64,000 bases of DNA from Sternotherus odoratus (Eukaryota; Chordata; Testudines; Kinosternidae), in NCBI GenBank assembly GCA_032164245.1, contig JAVMKO010000002.1, positions 89,107,340 to 89,171,339 of the forward strand, read 5' to 3'. Positions 60,286 to 64,000 of the stretch are shown here, one piece after another. How positions within the stretch are numbered: the first letter of the stretch is position 1; each line of letters starts with the position of its first letter. The position numbers and the translations under genes are program-made. The notes under the pieces are model-generated. The model made no database searches. It saw only the letters and a program-made list of their open reading frames with translations, and had not been told where the DNA came from.

Positions 60286-60479
60286 TTATCACTCTGATAC
60301 TACAGTTTGACTGCACAACTCAAGTGGCTGCCATGAACTTCAAAAGCTAAAATTAATCTTTCTACCAGATAAAATAGCCTATTTCTCTTTCTGAACATGT
60401 AATTGGCCCATCACCACAAAGGAAAAGTAATTTTATTCTCCTGTATGAAAGCCATTAACAAGGTGCCTTTTGATCCATT

Positions 60480-60703
60480 TACAGGCGAGTCGCATCTTAG
60501 CGCATTTAACGTGCGAATTTGGCTTTACGCGGTCAGCAAAAACAGGGGGGAAAAAAGAAAAACACCAACAATTTAAAAACTCCATACGTAGTGCAGGCGA
60601 TTCTGCCCGCCATTCAACGCAATGAGAGTTTCATTCTACATGATTTCCGCTTTACGTGGTAACCGTGGAACCTAACCCTCGCGTAAGATGCGACACACCT
60701 GTA
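60480..60703. mobile_element. TA-flanked pogo-like MITE
   Basis: TACAGGCGAGTCGCATCTTA at the left faces 'gtaagatgcgacacacctgta' on the right (20 of about 24 bases complementary), with TA on both sides. Inside, 'tttacgcgg' and 'ctttacgtgg' are subterminal repeats. Its CpG content is high for an intron, from a still-undecayed CpG-rich element. Confidence 0.88.
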
Positions 60704-61077
60704 CCGTAAGTCATGTGACCACAGCATCCTTACTTCTTTTTAAAATAACATAGGGTCAGTAACCTCTCTCTTTTAAACACATCTGATGTTCTCACATAAA
60801 GTAGCACTTTGAAAAAAATTCCTTGCACATTCTTAGTTTGTATAGGTATCTCCTATCTGCCTTCAGATCAGAATTCAGTGATCTTTTATTTAAGGTTTGC
60901 TCTTTTAGTGTTTTTTTGGTAGGACTTTTCAGGCCTCACACAAATTTTCTTTGGAGCATGAACTCAGGCCCTCCCAAGAATGTATTCTCTTGATTCCTGT
61001 TGTAAGATTACTCTTGTGCACCATACCCAGCTTGTGCCACATACAAAAGCTTCAGATTTAAGCTCTGAGATAAATTC

Positions 61078-61856
61078 ATAGATTAATGGGTTTTAAGGCC
61101 AGAAGTGACCATCATGATCATCTAGTCCAGGCCTGCACAACATGTGGCCCAGGGGCCACATGCGGCCCGCACAGGCTCACTGTGTGGCCTGCGTGGGGTG
61201 AGTAGGGGTGGGGCAAGCCAAGCGGAAGGGTTGGGGGAAAGTAGGTGGGGGCAGGGCTTTTTGGCCTGTAGCTGGGTTTTTGCAGTAATATGGCCCTCGC
61301 TGCTTTCCAAGTTGTGCAGGCCTGATCTAGTCTGACTTGCTGCACAATGCAGGCCACAGAATCTCACCCACCCACTCCTGTAATAACCTCTGGCTGAGTT
61401 ACTGAAGTCCTCAAGTCTTGATTTAAAGACTTCAAGATACAGAGAATCCACCAATTACTCTAGTTCAAACCAGCAAGTGACTCATATCCCACACAGAAGA
61501 GGAAAGTTGAAAAACCTTCAGGGCCTCTGCCAGTCTGACCTCAGGGAAAATTCTTTCCTAACCCCAAATACAGTGTTCAGTTAGACCCTGAGCATGTGGG
61601 TGAGACCTAGCAGCCAGACACCTGAGAAAGGACTCTGTGTAGTAACTTAGCCTCCCCATCTAGTGTCCCATCTCTGGCTGTTGGGAGATATTTGCCAACA
61701 GCAATCAAGGACTGGCCATGTGACATTGTAGAGACTCTTCTCATACCACCCCCTCCATAAACCTATCAAGTCAGTCTTGGAATGAGTTAGTTTTTTTGCC
61801 CCCACTATTCCCCTCGGAAGGCTGTTCCAGATCTTCACTGTAGCCTCATTCAAAGT
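61078..61856 (-). mobile_element. CR1-type LINE 3' end with nested hAT
   Basis: Forward 'agaagtgaccatcatgatca', 'gacttgctgcacaatgcagg', 'aagtcttgatttaaagactt' and 'ccctcggaaggctgttccag' are the complement of a CR1 3' portion. The hAT at 61128-61324 splits it with an exact duplication. 5'-truncated. Confidence 0.75.
61128..61324. mobile_element. hAT MITE with perfect 8-bp duplication
   Basis: CAGGCCTGCACAACATGTGG at the left faces 'aagttgtgcaggcctg' at the right. The target duplication ATCTAGTC is perfect (61120-61127 and 61325-61332). Interior 'ggcccgcacagg', 'gggcagggctttttggcctg' is typical of a turtle hAT family. Confidence 0.95.
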
Positions 61857-61913
61857 CTACCATTCTCATGAGCTCATTTTAAGACACACACACCTCAGCA
61901 GAAACATACTTAC

Positions 61914-62048
61914 ATTAAGAAAGGATGGTACACTGATAGTGTGCAAGAACTTTTTAAAGGTGTTTGGAAAAGTTCCAAGGTCTGTTTCTGCCTTTGTGAC
62001 CTGCTCCTCCAGTCCAGCCACATTATTTCCAACCATTTTTACAAAGGC
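61914..62048 (-). CDS. BLOC1S4: BLOC1S4 coding exon (45 residues)
   Basis: On the minus strand, from acceptor 'caactag' (62049) to donor AAT|GTAAGT (61914/61913). It encodes AFVKMVGNNVAGLEEQVTKA, then ETDLGTFPNTFKKFLHTISV and PSFLN. The EEQVTKAE..LGTFP...KK.LHT...PS run is the conserved coiled-coil end of BLOC1S4. Exactly 135 bases, phase 0 at both ends. The homology to the mammalian protein is near-continuous across both splice junctions. Confidence 0.96.
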
Positions 62049-62367
62049 CTAGTTGAAAACAAAACAAAACAAAACAATCTTTATTCGTCATTATGCAAGA
62101 GCATTTCCCAACAAGGGATCTGAAGAGGTTCAGAGTATGTAGAAACAAAAATATAATTGTCTGGTAACAATGCTCAAAGAGCATAAAGAATAGTATTTTG
62201 TGCCATTTCCATTGTTGAATTTGTGCCATAAATAACCCACTTGTGCAACCTTCTATATGACTGGAAACTGATAATTAGGAAGTTGAATAGAGTAAGTTTG
62301 AAGCATTTAAAAGGGACCTGCAACTATAGAGAAAAGGAATGTTAATAACTGACATCAAAATACATAC
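62049..62367 (-). other. BLOC1S4: BLOC1S4 short intron
   Basis: A 319-bp intron from GTATGT (62367) to the CAACTAG acceptor. It includes an (AAAAC)n run at about 62057-62075. Confidence 0.88.
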
Positions 62368-62469
62368 CTCTAGTTTGTCAATCTTTCTATATATGTGTCT
62401 CATTTCTGTAGCTTTTGTATGAATCTGAGGTACACTTTCATTGACTACTTGAGAAGACTCGCTTCGAAT
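62368..62469 (-). CDS. BLOC1S4: BLOC1S4 coding exon (34 residues)
   Basis: On the minus strand, from acceptor 'attgtttttag' (62470) to GAG|GTATGT (62368/62367). It reads IRSESSQVVNESVPQIHTKA, then TEMRHIYRKIDKLE, the helical core of BLOC1S4 (EMR.IY..ID.LE is strongly conserved). 102 bases, phase 0 at both ends. With the next two exons it gives 112 residues, the same length as the equivalent C-terminal half of the 217-residue human protein. The N-terminal half must be encoded beyond 64000; I saw no matching exon in 62470-64000. Confidence 0.96.
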
Positions 62470-62634
62470 CTAAAAACAATCCAAATTACATAAAGTTGAG
62501 TGAACACTATAATGACTAAATCTGTACAATAATTTTGGTATATTCTAATACAAAAGTTAGCAGACATCTAGTTAAAGCCACTGGATCTTGAAGGCTGTAA
62601 ACAAACCAGGGCTGGTACTGGGTCTGTTAACATA

Positions 62635-63160
62635 TACAGTAAAACCTCAATTTAACGGACTTCGGATGCAACGGACAAAATTTCTGATCCATATCAGACC
62701 GCGACCCCTCCCTGCTGCGACCCCGGTCCCCTTTGCTGCTGGCTCCCGGCTGCTGCCCTGGTCCCGGCAGCAGGCGGGCTGGCTCCTGGCTCCCGCCCGG
62801 GTCCCACCAGTGGGCGGGCTGGTTGCCGGCTCCCGCCCGGGTCCCGCCAGCGGGCGGGCTGGTTGCCGGCTCCCGCCCGGGTCCCGCCAGCGGGCGGGCT
62901 GGTTGCCGGCTCCCGCCCGGGTCCCGCCAGCGGGCGGGCTGGTTGCCGGCTCCCGCCCGGGTCCCGCCAGCGGCGGGCTGGTTGCCGGCTCCCGCCCGGG
63001 TCCCACCAGCGGGCGGGCTGCAGAGCTGCCGCCCCGACCCTGTGGCAGGCGGGCTGCTGCTCCGACAGCTATTTTTTTTTTTTAAATTAAATAACGGACT
63101 TTTTGATTTAACGGACACCCCCTCGCCCAAATTAGTCCATTAACTCGAGGTTTTACTGTA
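62635..63160. mobile_element. Pogo/Tigger-like MITE carrying a minisatellite
   Basis: TACAGTAAAACCTCAATTTA at the left faces 'taactcgaggttttactgta' at the right, with TA on both sides. 'ttaacggac' also occurs subterminally on the right ('tttaacggacaccc'). The centre is a G+C-rich tandem array (62781-63019). The 119-167-codon frames over it, on both strands, are repeat artefacts. Confidence 0.9.
62781..63019 (+). repeat. 40-bp minisatellite (six units)
   Basis: Units start at 62781, 62821, 62861, 62901, 62941 and 62980. Each is 40 bp (one is 39 through loss of a G) of the form 'ggttgccggctcccgcccgg' + 'gtcccgccagcgggcgggct'. The three middle ones are identical. A divergent partial unit precedes the array. 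Confidence 0.95.
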
Positions 63161-63275
63161 CAAGCGTATGTTGGACTCATTTCTTAGTTATTTCCAAATG
63201 GCATAGAGGACTGCCAATAATGAAAAATAGAAGCCAAAATGTAATAAATAATAAATAAAATAATAAATCTTTGCA

Positions 63276-63430
63276 CTTTCAACTCTTTTTATTCAAAGAT
63301 CACAAAACACTTTACAAAGTAGTATTATCCTCATTTGACAGATGGGAAAATGGAGACACTGAAAAGATAAGACATGAGCTTAAGATCACAAAGAGCTCCG
63401 CATCTCAAGAGCATGAGGTTCAAGTGCAAT
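63276..63430 (+). repeat. MIR-type SINE
   Basis: 'attatcctcatttgacagat', 'gggaaaatggagacactgaa' and 'catgagcttaagatcacaaa' match the MIR core. Lies inside the BLOC1S4 intron that leads right out of the window. Confidence 0.8.
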
Positions 63431-63540
63431 TTTTATCATAGTTTCAAGAGATTTCCACCCATTTTATGTTTTCCTAAGGTGCCCATGACTGTTGTATGAC
63501 TCCTGCTATTCAGATAAATAAAGGGAAACTTATTTTATTA

Positions 63541-64000
63541 ATAGGACAGCTCCTGCCCCAGGACCCCTGCCCCATCCCATACCGCTGCTCCCTGTTCCCT
63601 GACCGCCCACGAACCTCCACCCGTCACCCCATCCAACCCCACCCTCCTGACTTTTCCCCAGAACCCCTTCCCGCAATCAACCCCCGTTTCCCACCCTGAC
63701 CTCTATCCACACCCCTGCCCATCACCCCCCGAACTCCCCTGCCCTCTATCCAACCCCCCTGCTGCCTGGAGCACTGGTGACTGGCAGCGCTACCGCTGCA
63801 CCGCAGGCTGGAGCCAACCACACCGCCATGCAGATCAGAGCACCAGGTCAAGCTGGGCTCTGCAGCTGCGCTCTGCAGCTGCGCTGCCCCAGGAGCTCAC
63901 AGCGCTGCTTCCCAGAGCATTGCGCCGGCGGCGAGGTGAGGCTGTGCAGAAGGGGGTACAGTGGGGGAGGGGCCGGGAGCTCAGGGGCTGGGCAGGAGGG
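63541..64000. repeat. G+C-rich turtle repeat, cut by window edge
   Basis: C-rich left part (many CCC(T/A)GCCC), then 'cctggagcactggtgactgg', 'gagccaaccacaccgcc' and duplicated 'ctctgcagctgcg'. I recognise the phrase order from a dispersed turtle element, probably hAT. I checked it as a possible CpG-island first exon of BLOC1S4 and found no coding match. Confidence 0.5.

Larger units (their letters stand above)
57923..61913 (-). other. BLOC1S4: BLOC1S4 intron between last two exons
   Basis: About 4 kb, GTAAGT to TCACAG on the minus strand. It holds a (CA)n microsatellite (58124-58173), an old amniote repeat at 59411-59465, a MIR, a pogo-like MITE and a CR1 fragment with a nested hAT. The 157-codon frame at 59233-59706 shows no family similarity. 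Confidence 0.85.

Noticed and set aside
62781..63019. Regular 40-bp repeats as a CRISPR array
   Set aside because: Units are contiguous with no unique spacers, and the genome is vertebrate; it is a minisatellite.
63541..64000. CpG-rich first exon of BLOC1S4
   Set aside because: No BLOC1S4 N-terminal similarity on the minus strand; sequence matches a dispersed repeat pattern.
55615..64000. PARD6G, the downstream neighbour of human ADNP2
   Set aside because: No PDZ or PB1 coding similarity found; BLOC1S4 occupies this position.

Overview
This is a piece of a vertebrate nuclear genome, most likely from a turtle, probably a hidden-necked one (Cryptodira). Its only two recognisable host genes have introns and vertebrate splice sites. 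The rest is dominated by repeats typical of turtles: CR1 LINEs, tRNA-derived Cry-type SINEs, a Penelope-like element, an autonomous-type PIF-Harbinger transposon and many small hAT, pogo/Tigger and Harbinger MITEs. The organism call rests on repeat flavour and is an inference.

Layout. Bases 1-18,000 hold no host gene that I can recognise. They carry an ancient MIR, LTR-like sequences on the minus strand, two copies of a GC-rich hAT family with intact 8-bp target duplications (2689-3099 and 10385-11289), and several small MITEs. From about 18,000 comes the ADNP2 promoter (CCAAT boxes, three ATGCAAAT octamers, a perfect CRE) and a CpG island with a probable non-coding first exon ending at 19012. 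ADNP2 runs on the plus strand: coding exons 26816-26923, 32146-32235 and 39318-42332, all joined in phase 0, together 1070 residues with four N-terminal C2H2 fingers, a Pro-rich repeat, further fingers and a C-terminal homeodomain. Its introns contain a palindromic MITE, a Penelope fragment, a Helitron with both termini, a large DNA element and two pogo-like MITEs.

Bases 44,900-57,000 are a nest of transposons: a CR1 3' end interrupted by a TA-flanked MITE, a 3.2-kb Harbinger element with convergent SANT/Myb and DDE transposase genes (both broken), probable DIRS-type tyrosine-recombinase remains, and a 2.4-kb minus-strand CR1 interrupted by a Cry-type SINE.

From 57,100 to the right edge lies the second host gene, BLOC1S4 (cappuccino, a BLOC-1 subunit), on the minus strand and convergent with ADNP2. 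Its last three coding exons (62368-62469, 61914-62048, 57821-57922) are not in any long open reading frame and were found by reading splice sites. The N-terminal exon(s) lie beyond position 64000. An intron-bearing BLOC1S4 beside ADNP2 is notable because, as I recall, mammalian BLOC1S4 is intronless and on another chromosome.

The two genes have unrelated jobs (chromatin/transcription versus lysosome-related organelle biogenesis), so their adjacency is a synteny fact and not a functional unit.
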